From Gibbula magus (taxonomy: Eukaryota; Mollusca; Gastropoda; Trochida; Trochidae), in the NCBI GenBank assembly GCA_936450465.1, contig OW388296.1:42822448-42886447 (forward strand): DNA of 64,000 nt, written 5' to 3'. Each line of letters opens with the position of its first letter. Position 1 is the stretch's first letter. The translations under genes were made by a program, and so were the position numbers. The notes beneath the pieces are model-generated. The model did not search any database. It was given only the letters and a program-made list of their open reading frames with translations, and had not been told where the DNA came from. Shown here piece by piece: positions 33,696 through 45,527 of this stretch.

Positions 33696-33909
33696 TTAAG
33701 GGGTCCTCGGTTTGAAGATGATTTTATACTGTGGTGCAGTCAGCAGTCCGCTGACGTCGAATGTTCTGGGGTCAGTATCTGGCAGTGGTTGAGAGGGGTC
33801 AGGAACCAGGTCAAAGTTCTGTAGAATGGCAGCACAGGCCAAAAATATTCTGAGTCGAGCTAATACTTCTCCAAGACACATCCGTTTACCAACTCCAAAT
33901 GCAATCATT
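33696..33909 (-). CDS. P450 exon 6 (haem-binding loop, C-terminus)
   Basis: Acceptor CAG ending at 33910 on the minus strand, phase 2. It encodes MIAFGVGKRMCLGEVLARLR with the haem cysteine, and ends …FKPRTP then TAA. The TAA is part of the TTAA that flanks the MITE. Confidence 0.94.
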
Positions 33910-36900
33910 CTGAAAACACATATTTAAGAACGAAGTTGAACTATATGACACATAAACAACATCTTAGAAATTTGTTTTTTCTCATAATAATCGAAAATAA
34001 TTTTGAAGAAACATATCTTGCATTAGGGATAAAGGAAGGATCGTGTTAAAAATACAATATTCCAACCTTTAAATTTTAGGATGTCCTCTTTTATAGTCTC
34101 TGCATATTTTTCTTGATAACTTCTGAATTCTTTATGAACGACGTACATGTAGGAACTTTTATCCCTCTTTCATAACCTCGTACTTCAAAACTGTAGCTGT
34201 TGTGAAACGTGTTTCTGAACTTCAAACACAGTACATTCTTCTTGCGTATGACATATGACTATCAACACATTTATTTAACGTAATATTGCAAAATGAAATA
34301 CTACATGAATGCTGACCATGTAAGTCACACTTCCAAAACAAATAACATATCAATATTACTTTGAAACGTCGTCTTACCTTTGACGGCGTCCATCTTCAGG
34401 TGGTATGAGTTCACCTGTGTTGTCAAGGAAACGAGATGGTTTGAATTCCCAAGGAGACTCCCAGAAGTTTTCGTCATGGAGAACACCCCAGATGTTGTAA
34501 AATATCTACAATTAAATATGAGTCGTCAAATGATTGATAGAAACTTTTCAATTATATCATTAATACATATACATGTAGATGAACTGGCGTAAATAACATG
34601 ATATACACAGGCAAACGTTAAATATTCAAGCTTTCACTCATCGAATTTGTATTATTTAGTATATGTTAAGTTAAACTAACACATTAAATAATATAAGGCA
34701 TAATCAAGTGGTATTTATTACAGGTGACAGTCATCAAACTAACACTTCACAATCCACATTGATAAGGCATATAATCACAAAATCTAGTTATTCTAGACAT
34801 TTGGTTGAAACATGGATTTTAAAGGGGCAGTAGCACGTTTTTTTGAAATTTTATTTTTTGAAATTTCCCATTTATAATGATAGTTTATGTCATTAATGTT
34901 TACTTTAGAGGATAAAACATCATATTACACAACCCAATTATCTGTAGTGGTAATAACGGTGTTGCTTATGAAGCATTGCATGGCGGCCATTTTATTGTGA
35001 ACACATTTTATTATATTGAATGACAAACATTATTTCCATTTCTTTACGGAAACATGTACACTCATTTTTTAACTTGATTTTCCGAAGAGAGAAGGGTGTT
35101 TTTACTATTGGTGACATTATTTTTCAAATAAATTTCATGGACCGAAAAAACGTGCTACTGCCCCTTTAAGGGTTTGGTCTCTATAGGTCAGACCATGCCA
35201 CAAACCTATCTGACATAATATGTGTGTTGAGCAAGGAAATATCTTTAAAAGTCCAAAGTGAAAGTGGCAAATATTAAACTGGCTTTAACCAAACACAATG
35301 AATTAGAACTGCATTTAATGTGTCCTTGTTCGCGGTAAGATGAATATAGAAACACTGTATTTACTATTTCCCTTTAATACATTTGGAAGTAAATTGGTTA
35401 TTACCTGATACAGCAAAACATGAAATAATCTGTTTCAAAGTGTAGTAGTAATATAATGTCTAACTAGAGAACAGAACGATTTTCCTTTCTTGCCTTTCTT
35501 ACAATCAACTTAGGCATGACGTTAATATCCAAATGACGAATTCAGTTACTATGTTTTTATATATTAAAAATCATTATCATTACACACAGCGCAATATGTA
35601 CAGGTATAACTCAATTCACATATGATAATATCCTATGGTAAGATATAACTTCTAACAGTTACTTGTTAAGTAATATCAACAGGGATAATGTCATGCACAT
35701 ACCATACTATCCTTGGATAATAAGTAACCTCTAAAAGTTAAATCCTGAGCAATATCTAATTGGGGTATCATTCACATACCATTCTATCCTTGGTGAAGAG
35801 TAACCTCTTAAAGTTAAATCCTGAGCAATATCTACTGGGGGTATCGTTCACATACCATTCTATCCTTGGTGAAGAGTAACCTCTAAAAGTTAAAGCCTGA
35901 GCAATATCTACTGGGGGTTTCATTCACATACCATTCTATCCTTGGTGAAGTGTAACCTCTTAAAGTTAAATCCTGAGCAATATCTAATGGGGGTATCATT
36001 CACATACCATTCTATCATTGGTGAAGAGTAACCTATCAAAGTTAAATCCTGAGCAATATCTACTGGGGGGTTCATTCACATACCATTCTATCCTTGGTGA
36101 AGAGTAACCTCTAAAAGTTAAATCCTGAGCAATATCTACTGGGGGTTTCATTCACATACCATTCTATCCTTGGTGAAGAGTAACCTTTAAAAGTTAAATC
36201 CTGAGCAATATCTACTGGGGGTTTCATTCACATACCATTCTATCCTTGGTGAAGAGTAACCTCTAAAAGTTAAATCATGAGCAATATCTACTGGGGGTTT
36301 CATTCACATACCATTCTATCTTTGGTGAAGAGTAACCTCTAAAAGTTAAATCCTTAACAATAGCTACTGGGGGTTTCATTCACATACCATTCTATCCTTG
36401 GTGAAGAGTAACCTCTAAAAGTGAAATCCTGAGCAATATCTACTGGGGGTTTCATTCACATACCATTCTATCCTTGGTGAAGAGTAACCTCTAAAAGTTA
36501 AATCCTGAGCAATATCTACTGGGGGTATCATTCACATACCATTCTATCCTTGGTGAAGAGTAACCTCTAAAAGTGAAATCCTGAGCAATATCTACTGGGG
36601 GTTTCATTCACATACCATTCTATCCTTGGTGAAGAGTAACCTCTAAAAGTTAAATCCTGAGCAATATCTACTGGGGGTATCATTCACATACCATTCTATC
36701 CTTGGTGAAGAGTAACCTCTTAAAGTTAAATCCTGAGCAATATCTACTGGGGGAATCATTCACATACCATTCTATCCTTGGTGAAGAGTAACCTCTAAAA
36801 GTTAAATCCTGAGCAATATCTACTGGGGGTATCATTCACATACCATTCTATCTTTGGTGAAGAGTAACCTCTAAAAGTTAAATCCTTAACAATAGCTACT

Positions 36901-39900
36901 GGGGGTTTCATTCACATACCATTCTATCCTTGGTGAAGAGTAACCTCTAAAAGTTAAATCATGAGCAATATCTACTGGGGGTATCATTCACATACCATTC
37001 TATCCTTTTGATGAAGAGTAACCTCTAAAAGTTAAATCCTGAGCTATATCTACTGGGGGTTTCATTCACATACCATTCTATCCTTGGTGAAGAGTAACCT
37101 CTAAAAGTTAAATCCTGAGCAATATCTACTGGGGGTATCATTCACATACCATTCTATCCTTGGTGGAGAGTAACCTCTTAAAGTTAAATCCTGAGCAATA
37201 TCTACTGGGGGTATCATTCACATACCATTCTATCCTTGGTGAAGAGTAACCTCTAAAAGTTAAATCCTGAGCAATATCTACTGGGGGTTTCATTCACATA
37301 CCATTCTATCCTTTGTGAAGAAGTACCTTTAAAAGTTAAATCCTGAGAAATATCCACTGGGGGTATCATTCACATACCATTCTATCCTTGGTGAAGAGTA
37401 ACCTCTAAAAGTTAAATCCTGAGCAATATCTACTGGGGGTATCATTCACATATCATTATATCCTTGGTGAAGAGTAACCTCTAAAACTTAAATCCTGAGC
37501 AATATCTACTGGGGGTTTCATTCACATACCATTCTATCCTTGGTGAAGAGTAACCTCTAAAAGTGAAATCCTGAGCAATATCTACTGGGGGTTTCATTCA
37601 CATACCATTCTATCCTTGGTGAAGAGTAACCTCTTAAAGTTAAATCCTGAGCAATATCTACTGGGGGTATCATTCACATACCATTCTATCCTTGGTGAAG
37701 AGTAACCTCTAAAAGTTAAATCCTGAGCAATATCTACTGGGGGTTTCATTCACATACCATTCTATCCTTGGTGAAGAGTAACCTCTAAAAGTGAAATCCT
37801 GAGCAATATCTACTGGGGGTTTCATTCACATACCATTCTATCCTTGGTGAAGAGTAACCTCTTAAAGTTAAATCCTGAGCAATATCTACTGGGGGTATCA
37901 TTCACATACCATTCTATCCTTGGCGAAGAGTAACCTCTAAAAGTTAAATCCTGAGCAATATCTACTGGGGGTTTCATTCACATACCATTCTATCCTTGGT
38001 GAAGAGTAACCTCTAAAAGTGAAATCCTGAGCAATATCTACTGGGGGTTTCATTCACATACCATTATATCCTTGGTGAAGAGTAACCTCTTAAAGTTAAA
38101 TCCTGAGCAATATCTACTGGGGGTTTCATTCACATACCATTCTATCCTTGGTGAAGAGTAACCTCTTAAAGTTAAATCCTGAGCAATATCTACTGGGGGT
38201 ATCATTCACATACCATTCTATCCTTGGTGAAGAGTAACCTCTAAAAGTTAAATCCTGAGCAATATCTACTGGGGGTATCATTCACATACCATTCTATCCT
38301 GGGTGAAGAGTAACCTCTAAAAGTTAAATCCTGAGCAATATCTACTGGGGGTTTCATTCACATACCATTCTATCCTTGGTGAAGAGTAACCTCTAAAAGT
38401 GAAATCCTGAGCAATATCTACTGGGGGTTTCATTCACATACCATTCTATCCTTGGTGAAGAGTAACCTCTTAAAGTTAAATCCTGAGCAATATCTACTGG
38501 GGGTATCATTCACATACCATTCTATCCTTGGTGAAGAGTAACCTCTAAAAGTTAAATCCTGAGCAATATCTACTGGGGGTTTCATTCACATACCATTCTA
38601 TCCTTGGTGAAGAGTAACCTCTAAAAGTGAAATCCTGAGCAATATCTACTGGGGGTTTCATTCACATACCATTCTATCCTTGGTGAAGAGTAACCTCTTA
38701 AAGTTAAATCCTGAGCAATATCTACTGGGGGTATCATTCACATACCATTCTATCCTTGGTGAAGAGTAACCTCTAAAAGTTAAATCCTGAGCAATATCTA
38801 CTGGGGGTTTCATTCACATACCATTCTATCCTTGGTGAAGAGTAACCTCTAAAAGTGAAATCCTGAGCAATATCTACTGGGGGTTTCATTCACATACCAT
38901 TATATCCTTGGTGAAGAGTAACCTCTTAAAGTTAAATCCTGAGCAATATCTACTGGGGGTTTCATTCACATACCATTCTATCCTTGGTGAAGAGTAACCT
39001 CTTAAAGTTAAATCCTGAGCAATATCTACTGGGGGTATCATTCACATACCATTCTATCCTTGGTGAAGAGTAACCTCTAAAAGTTAAATCCTGAGCAATA
39101 TCTACTGGGGGTATCATTCACATACCATTCTATCCTTGGTGAAGAGTAACCTCTAAAAGTTAAATCCTGAGCAATATCTACTGGGGGTTTCATTCACATA
39201 CCATTCTATCCTTGGTGAAGAGTAACCTCTAAAAGTTAAATCCTGAGCAATATCTACTGGGGGTTTCATTCACATACCATTCTATCCTTGGTGAAGAGTA
39301 ACCTCTTAAAGTTTAATCCTGAACAATATTTACAGGGATAGTACATTTGTATTCACATATCATAGTATCCATGGGTAGGATATACGTCTTAAAGTTAACT
39401 CCTAAACAATATATACATGGTATATCTTCATTCACACACCATACATGTAGATCCTTGGTGAGGAGTAACCTCTACAAATTGAATCCTGAACAATATTTAC
39501 AGGGATAATATTTGCATTCACATACCACGCTATCCTTGGGCATGCAGTAACCATCAAACGTTAAATACTGAACATTATTTACAGGGATAATTTCATTAAC
39601 ATACCATAGTAACCTTTGGTAGGAAGTAACCTTTAAAAGTTACATTCTGGGCATATTCTACAGGGATAATTTCATTGCCATACCATAGAATATTTGGATA
39701 AACAGTAACCTAAACGTTAAATCCTGAGCAGTATCTGCAGGGATTATTTCATTAACATTTAAAAACATACCATGGTATCCTTGGGTAAACAATACCCTCT
39801 GAAAGAAACATCCGCCATGGTGCAGCGTGGTGTGGTGATTGGTATGGACGGGTACAGACGGAATGTCTCCCACATGACAGCCTGGGTATAGGGCATGGAG

Positions 39901-42757
39901 TTCTTGTCATTGGAGCAAGGGAGACGACTCTTGCCAACAACCTTGTCAACTTCCTGTTGTATTTGCCGCTGTACTTCCGGTTTGGCTGTCAGGATCAGGA
40001 ACATCGAATAGAGAGCTGTACGAGAGGTACCAGTGCCTGGTAGGAAAGTGGAAGACCGTTTTATGCAGTGGAATTTTATATTTAAACAACAAGTTGACTT
40101 CTTACATGGGTACCTGCGTGAGAGTACTAGGTCTACACAGTGGCACAGGAAATATTTTGTTCTGACCCTGCTTAAAACACCTCCACAAAATGAATGATCA
40201 ATTTAGGCACCATTTCGGTTGAGACATCTATGATTTACAGAAATAAGGATTTACAAAAATGCTAAGACATTTTAAAATCTAGTTATGTATACATGAAGAA
40301 ATAATCTTAAACGGAACCATGGGGTCAAAGACAGGAGGGATGAAATATAAATTGCGATTGAAACCCGAAATATAAAAATCACAACAAAAATAATAATAAT
40401 ACAAATCATCATTCTCTTATTGCGATGTTATACTGTGTTTTCAGTGCCGTCTACAGCTGCCTTGATGATTAAATCAATGGCAAAATAACACAACATGTAC
40501 CTGCCATCAATAAGTTCATCATAACACCAGACACAGTATCCTCAGAGATGTTTCCTCGATCCTTTTCCTCCAGTAGGTAATCCAAGAAACAACGTTTCCT
40601 CTCCAAGTCGTCAGTTCTCTGCGTTTTCAAGAATTGTGGTAAATGCGAATATAGAAATAGGAAACAAGAAATAGTTTCTATATTATCCTATTATCAAACT
40701 ACAACTAATCGAGAATTCTCTATTCATGCGATTTCAAACATGGGCATAACCATAGCCTTATGAATTAAACTAGTGTCTCAGTTCATTCAAAACGATGCAC
40801 ACGAATATTGCCTTGGCAGCACTTTTTGTCTAAATTACATAGGATATATCTGTCTTTTCTTGACTAATACAATGTTTATCTCATCGAGTGAGGTAGAAAG
40901 TTTATACTTTTCTACCTCACGAGATGAGATAAACCTGGTATTTGTCAAGAATTGACGGATATTCTATGTATTATATGATGTTATCCTTGTAATACGTGAC
41001 GTCATAAGCGAATTCGCTACGTCAGACCGTTTTTTGACGTCAAATGATATCACTGATCGCCGTGAAAATATAAGTTATTTTCACTGTAGTTTGATAATCA
41101 GTTTATTTCACTGATAAATCCAGTATTTCATTGTTCGTCATATAATAAAAAATCTTTATGTTTCAGTTTCATCTCATATTATTTTTTATTTGAATTTTTG
41201 TTATCTTCCCCTTTGAAGAAATGACGAAGAGCATATGAAATACCATGAATTTATCACTTTAGTATAGCAGTAAGTAAACATACCTTTGGGATGTTACTGT
41301 ATTTCCATTGCCAACTTTATAAACCTGATATACACAGTACACTTTACTGAGTTTATATGTTATACAAGTATATATATTCGATTGAAAATTTTAAACATTA
41401 TCAAGAGGCAGATACATGCCACTGTGACTAACATAGCACCCCCTATTTATGTGTCTAAAAGGCATTGACCAGCCTAAAAATATCATTCAAAATAAAATAA
41501 AAAGTAAAATAAAATAAGAGAAAATAAAGAATTGAACAATTAAGAACAATATTGAAATATATAATGAAAGTACCTTTTCTTTTTCGTTGTTGAATTTCAG
41601 ATGTGACATATATTTCTGTAACCGTTGATAAACCTTTCCACACCCCAGTGGGATATGACGTAGGAATGGCAATGACGTCATCAACTGTGATGTTTGTGGA
41701 CTCAGCAGGTAGTTCAGCGAGTCCGTTATATCAGCATATAACTTCAGTTCTTCGTCTTCTTGCTTCAGATGTTTACCGGTCAGCTTGAAATATAATTATG
41801 CATATCAAAGTTTTATTAGCAGGAACCTACTTGTAGCTACTGTAACTCATCAAAGACAAAGATACTTAATTATTGGAATCTTGATCATGTTCACCACATT
41901 GAAGAGTTTATTGCTGCAGTGACCACTTGCTGAATCTTGACATGAAATCCTGTACTAAAATAGTCTGTATAGGTTAAATGGTAGGTTAAATGGTAGGTTT
42001 ATCAATGATTCGAGTGCATGTTTTGGCACATCCTTATTTTAAAAGTTTATGAATATTTATAAAGACAATGACTTTCCTGGAGATAAACAAAATGAATAAA
42101 ATCACACTTCATATCTGTTATGGTATATAGTAGTTAAATACCAGGTACTGGACTCGTGCGATCACTACCATCAGTCAATGCACTTGAAAGTAAATTCATA
42201 ATTACCAGCATTGAGACGATGCTTGTGATGTATCCACTTATGAAATCGAAGGGATCCACCGGCTTCCCAATTTCTCCTTTAATCCTTGTTACAAGATATT
42301 CAAGCTCGGTCTGAACAAGGTCCTCCACGTCCTTCAGGTGAGTTCCATAAGTCTTCAGCCCTCGCATCACAAGTTTCCTCAATGCCACCCATTCTTCGGA
42401 GTAGGTCGAGAACACCTCGTCACCCCTCATGACGTAACTCCCAACAAACGTTGGTGGTCTGCCGCTCATCAGATCAGCATAGTGAGGGGAACTCAGCGCT
42501 TCCTTTATAACGTCGAACGAGTTGAGCACAACGTAGTCTTCTTGGAAGATTTTGATTGTATAAGCATCTCCATACTGTTTTCCTACGTCCGTCATGTTGA
42601 ACATGAATTTGTCTTTTCCAAACTGAAGAGCATTGCCGAATATAGGAACGCCTCTTGGTCCAGGAGGAAGTTTCTTGTTTCTTCCTGGTTTTAGATGTTT
42701 GTACAGGACATATAGGAATACAGCGAGACACGCTATGCTTGGTATTGTGACCTCCAT
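33696..42757 (-). CDS. Cytochrome P450, CYP2-clan type, complete six-exon gene
   Basis: Six exons: 42757-42206, 41783-41574, 40618-40501, 40036-39771, 34505-34378, 33909-33696. They sum to 1488 bases, 495 residues, the normal length of a microsomal P450, and all phases match. N-terminal signal anchor (IACLAVFLYVLY) and proline hinge LPPGPRGVPIFGN place it on the ER membrane, where it would oxidise small molecules with electrons from P450 reductase. Landmarks: C-helix WVALR (W123, R127); I-helix AGTGTS (293-298); ExxR as ETFR (350-353); FKPSRF; haem loop FGVGKRMCLGE with Cys436. The I-helix lacks the usual acidic residue (AGx[D/E]T), which is unusual. Intron 4 (34506-39770) contains a 76-bp tandem array and a MITE, and the stop codon overlaps a MITE target site. 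It converges tail-to-tail with SLC17. The substrate is unknown; I cannot name the CYP subfamily. Confidence 0.93.
34378..34505 (-). CDS. P450 exon 5
   Basis: Phase 0 to 2, acceptor TTGTAG, donor GTAAGA. It encodes IFYNIWGVLHDENFWESPWE FKPSRFLDN…, the PERF-region of P450s. Confidence 0.93.
34823..35165. mobile_element. TTAA-flanked MITE, reference copy (343 bp)
   Basis: AGGGGCAGTAGCACGTTTTT … AAAAAACGTGCTACTGCCCCT between TTAA (34819-34822) and TTAA (35166-35169). The long terminal inverted repeats and TTAA sites are piggyBac-like; no coding sequence. It lies in P450 intron 4. Confidence 0.88.
35620..39770 (-). repeat. 76-bp tandem array in P450 intron 4, derived from exon 4 end plus splice donor
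   Basis: About 47 well-kept units of 76 bp lie between roughly 35770 and 39340, with several diverged units on both sides. On the plus strand each unit reads CATACCATTCTATCCTTGGT … AGTAACCTCTAAAAG … TCCTGAGCAATATCTACTGG. The authentic end of exon 4 with its donor (39766-39805) reads CATACCATGGTATCCTTGGG … AATACCCTCTGAAAG, and the intron just beyond it carries TTAAATCCTGAGCAGTATCT. So each unit copies about 33 bases of exon end, the GTATGT donor and about 36 bases of intron. The most exon-like units are the diverged ones next to exon 4, which suggests outward growth from the exon. Rare shared variants recur at 532 and 836 bases (7 and 11 units), showing higher-order duplication. Confidence 0.92.
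39771..40036 (-). CDS. P450 exon 4 (I-helix end to K-helix)
   Basis: Phase 1 to 0, acceptor TACCAG, donor GTATGT. It encodes TGTSRTALYSMFLILTAKPE, the ExxR segment VMWETFRLYPSIPI and RGYCLPKDTM at its end. Its last ~33 bases are the apparent source of the intronic array. Confidence 0.94.
40501..40618 (-). CDS. P450 exon 3
   Basis: Phase 0 to 1, acceptor ACGCAG, donor GTACAT. It encodes RTDDLERKRCFLDYLLEEKD and GVMMNLLMAG, the start of the I-helix. Confidence 0.92.
40853..41155. repeat. Foldback repeat family, copy B
   Basis: Hairpin TCTTTTCTTGACTAATACAA … CTGGTATTTGTCAAGAA (to about 40950), then TGACGTCA palindromes and the TATTATATGA / TCATATAATA pair, as in 31127-31505. It lies in P450 intron 2. 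Confidence 0.7.
41574..41783 (-). CDS. P450 exon 2
   Basis: Phase 0 to 0, 70 codons, acceptor TTCAAG, donor GTACTT. It encodes LTGKHLKQEDEELKLYADIT and SLPFLRHIPLGCGKVYQRL, matching the F-G region of CYP2-type P450s. Confidence 0.88.
42206..42757 (-). CDS. P450 exon 1 (membrane anchor to E-helix)
   Basis: Starts at ATG 42757 and ends at donor GTAATT (42205), 184 codons, phase 0. It encodes the signal anchor, proline hinge and the WxxxR C-helix motif. The frame stays open past the donor, but only this donor gives a family-like join to exon 2. Confidence 0.92.
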
Positions 42758-43480
42758 GGTGTGTGGTCAGTGTAAACGTATTACAGTAAGACGACCAGAA
42801 TGAATGAATGCAGAGCCGTTGTTGTGTTGTCAGTTGACCCCTTTCGTGTAAAGATAGTCAGATAGGCTATCCGTATTTTTCTGTCTCACTCAACCTAGAC
42901 CTCTTCACATTTCCCCTTCTATCAAAATAATAACGTTTTGAAAATACCACAATTTCAGGAATAGAAATACGATTCAAAGGTACATTTTCGGAAGCAATAT
43001 CCCGATATTATATCTCAACATCATGGGATTAAATCTATATATTTTAGAAAAAAAATCTCAATTGTTTAACAAAACCCTACGCTAGCACGATCTAGAGTCT
43101 CAAGATAGGAAATTGAGAATATCCAATATATTACTGTACACTGTGTATTAACAGTATCATATGGCTACTGTACACAAATAGTCACTTGTTTGACCATTGG
43201 TATAATTAGGCATGGATACTTTTATCTACATTGCATTCAGAAAGACGTCAGGCATTCACCATTTCCTCTTGGTCTCATGGACATGAAAAACGTGAGTATA
43301 TTACTGATAGCCTTACTAACTGTGACTTGAATTTTGTCCAGCTGTTAACGCGTGAATGTAGGTCAGAGACTAGAGATACGTACTTACTTGGTCTCGCTCG
43401 GACAGCTGAATTATGTATGTGTAGATCGTGTTTGATGTGAACTTTAGGTTCATTTGCAGGTCACATGTACAGTACAGTTG
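42758..43480. other. P450 5' flank
   Basis: Should contain the P450 promoter and 5' UTR. I see no clear TATA box. No other gene is recognised. Confidence 0.4.
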
Positions 43481-43484
43481 CCGT

Positions 43485-43520
<36 letters not shown>
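43481..43520 (+). repeat. (CA)n(TA)n microsatellite
   Basis: A run of CA followed by TA dinucleotides directly left of the telomere-like element. Confidence 0.9.
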
Positions 43521-43525
43521 GGAGC

Positions 43526-43733
43526 AACTTTAGAATTGGTTCGCCACCTTGAATACATTCTAAAGATTAACCCTAACCCTAAACCTAACACTACCCCTAA
43601 CCCTAATACTAACCCTAAACCCTAATAGTATAATACTAACACTAACACTAAACCCTAATACTAACCCTAACCCTAAACCCTAATACTTACCCTAAACCTA
43701 AACCGTAATAGGTGGCGAACCAATTCTAAAGTT
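43526..43733. mobile_element. Telomere-like repeats inside terminal inverted repeats
   Basis: AACTTTAGAATTGGTTCGCC opens the element and GGCGAACCAATTCTAAAGTT closes it, about 24 bp of near-perfect inverted repeat (AACTTTAGAATTGGTTCGCC then ACCT). The interior, 43567-43707, is variants of CCCTAA (CCCTAACCCTAAACC, CCCTAATACTAA). It is about 208 bp, non-coding, MITE-like; no convincing target duplication. Confidence 0.75.
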
Positions 43734-43878
43734 ATACCACAATTTACATATATTATTATTTAATATTTATAAATATATGATTATAATTACATATTATCTT
43801 ACATTTGAAAAATATATATTAACCCTCCCGGATTTACTTAACGTGCTGTGTTGTCATTGCAAAATTCCAGCCACAGGC

Positions 43879-44370
43879 TTACTCATAATCATGACTGGTA
43901 TTGCTGAAAATAAGACGTCCTAAATCAAAAACTTCGTTCTCTGACACCTACCTACAAACAAATAAATAAAGGAATGTAACCCCTCCTCGTTCCAGCCCGA
44001 ATTCTGGCTTGGGAAATAAATAAATTTATCCGATCGAAAGCGGTAATTTTGTGAGGCAGGTTTTTGGTGTATTCGTGAAACAAAATATGGTCTTTTCTCG
44101 AGTTTCCATCAATATAGCTCGGCCAAAAGCGAACCGATTTTGATAATTTTGCATTCAATCGAAAGAGAATTTATCTGGCTTTAATTATGTATGCACGACT
44201 GTGTTTTCTTTATTTCCCAAGAAGCTAGAATTCGGCCCGGAACGAGGAGGGGTGCTTGGTTGCGTTACATCCCTTTATTTATTTATATGTAGGTAGCTGT
44301 CAGAGGACGATTTTTTTATATTTAGGACGTATTAGTTTCAGCAATACAAGTCCCTGTGCTCATAATAATA
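43879..44370. repeat. Foldback element with ~180-bp arms
   Basis: Left arm: TACTCATAATCATGACTGGT, TATTGCTGAAAATAAGACGT, CTACCTACA…, CCCCTCCTCGTTCCAGCCCG. Right arm: its reverse complement (CGGCCCGGAACGAGGAGGGG … AGCAATACAAG … CATAATAATA). Long arms with a short centre and no coding content. Confidence 0.78.
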
Positions 44371-45527
44371 TGTACTGAAATATCTCCCTGAGACAAACAA
44401 TCAATCATTTCATCAAACATAATCATTTATAGTATACCTATATTCGACTGATTATGACTATGTGTATATTTTGGTTTATCACTGGAAGTAAGGCAGCATG
44501 GATCTATTTTAGTCCGAGGATATGACCTGGTTACAATATCGCCGTGTAGTGGTTGATATTCTTTGAGACTTTAGAACTATACATATGCGTTCTCTCCATT
44601 TTTGTTTTGTTTTATATAAGAACATGATTCACTGTGGTGAACACATTATCAGTACGTTGAGTACAATACACACGTATAATTATGTAATTGGCCTTTAAAA
44701 AGTTGATAAGCAACTTGAAGGTTGGCGTACGCGTATTTCATTTTTTTTAAACAAAATTGAACATACACATGCTGATAATAACGAGGACAAAAACATAAAA
44801 TACTTCATTCTAGTATTAATATCAAACATAAGCTAATTAGAAAATCCTACATGCTACATCCTACATGCGACTCTCTGTAAGAGTGGATATAGATTAAAAA
44901 GTAACACAGATAGAGGAAATTCGAAATAGCCATTCGATAGAACATAATGTAATGAGCATCTCAGCCAAGTTTGGTCCTGAAATATGCAGTTTGAAGTACG
45001 TTATTAGCCTCGCTGTCAAGGTCTGTATGTTGTGCTCTTCTTTGACTTAAAACAAATTTCCGTGATTTTTGGCCAAATTGGCTATGCGATTCTCTGTAAG
45101 AGTGAAAATAGATTAAAAAGTAAGACAGATATAGGAAATCCGAAATAACCATTCGATAGAACACAGGGTAATGAACATCTCAGCCAAGTTTGGTCCTGAA
45201 ATATGAAGTTTGAAGAACGTTATTAGCTTCGCTGTCAAGAAATGTAGTTTATTGTAAGTAACTAGGTCGATATAGTTGTGTTAAGATATAGTTGTGGATA
45301 AAAAGCAGGGATACGTTTTTCAGGGATTTGCTAGAGCCGAAACACTGTTCGCATTAGAACAGAGGTTACGATAGAAAATCTGAAGGAAGTTCGGTGGGAA
45401 AAGAATTAGGGGATAGGGAGTAGAGAGATAATTTGACTTATTCTTGAAGTTACTCCTCTCCTGTCGTGGTTTTAAAAATTACACGGTTGAACTCTTCGTC
45501 TTTACAATCAAATGTTTGTGTGATTCC
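44371..45527. other. Intergenic, with one tandem duplication
   Basis: No gene recognised. A 150-bp segment is duplicated at 44866-45020 and 45087-45240 (CTCTGTAAGAGTG, CATCTCAGCCAAGTTTGGTC, TCGCTGTCAAG shared), about 221 bases apart. Confidence 0.5.

Noticed and set aside
35770..39340. Regular 76-bp repetition resembling a CRISPR array
   Set aside because: There are no unique spacers between repeats; the units are head-to-tail and the host is an animal.
42142..42205. Extension of P450 exon 1 to a later donor (GTATTT at 42141)
   Set aside because: It would end in phase 1 and break the frame with exon 2; the GTAATT donor gives a family-like junction.
43559..43707. Chromosome end (telomere)
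   Set aside because: The CCCTAA tract is short, degenerate and enclosed by inverted repeats with ordinary sequence on both sides.
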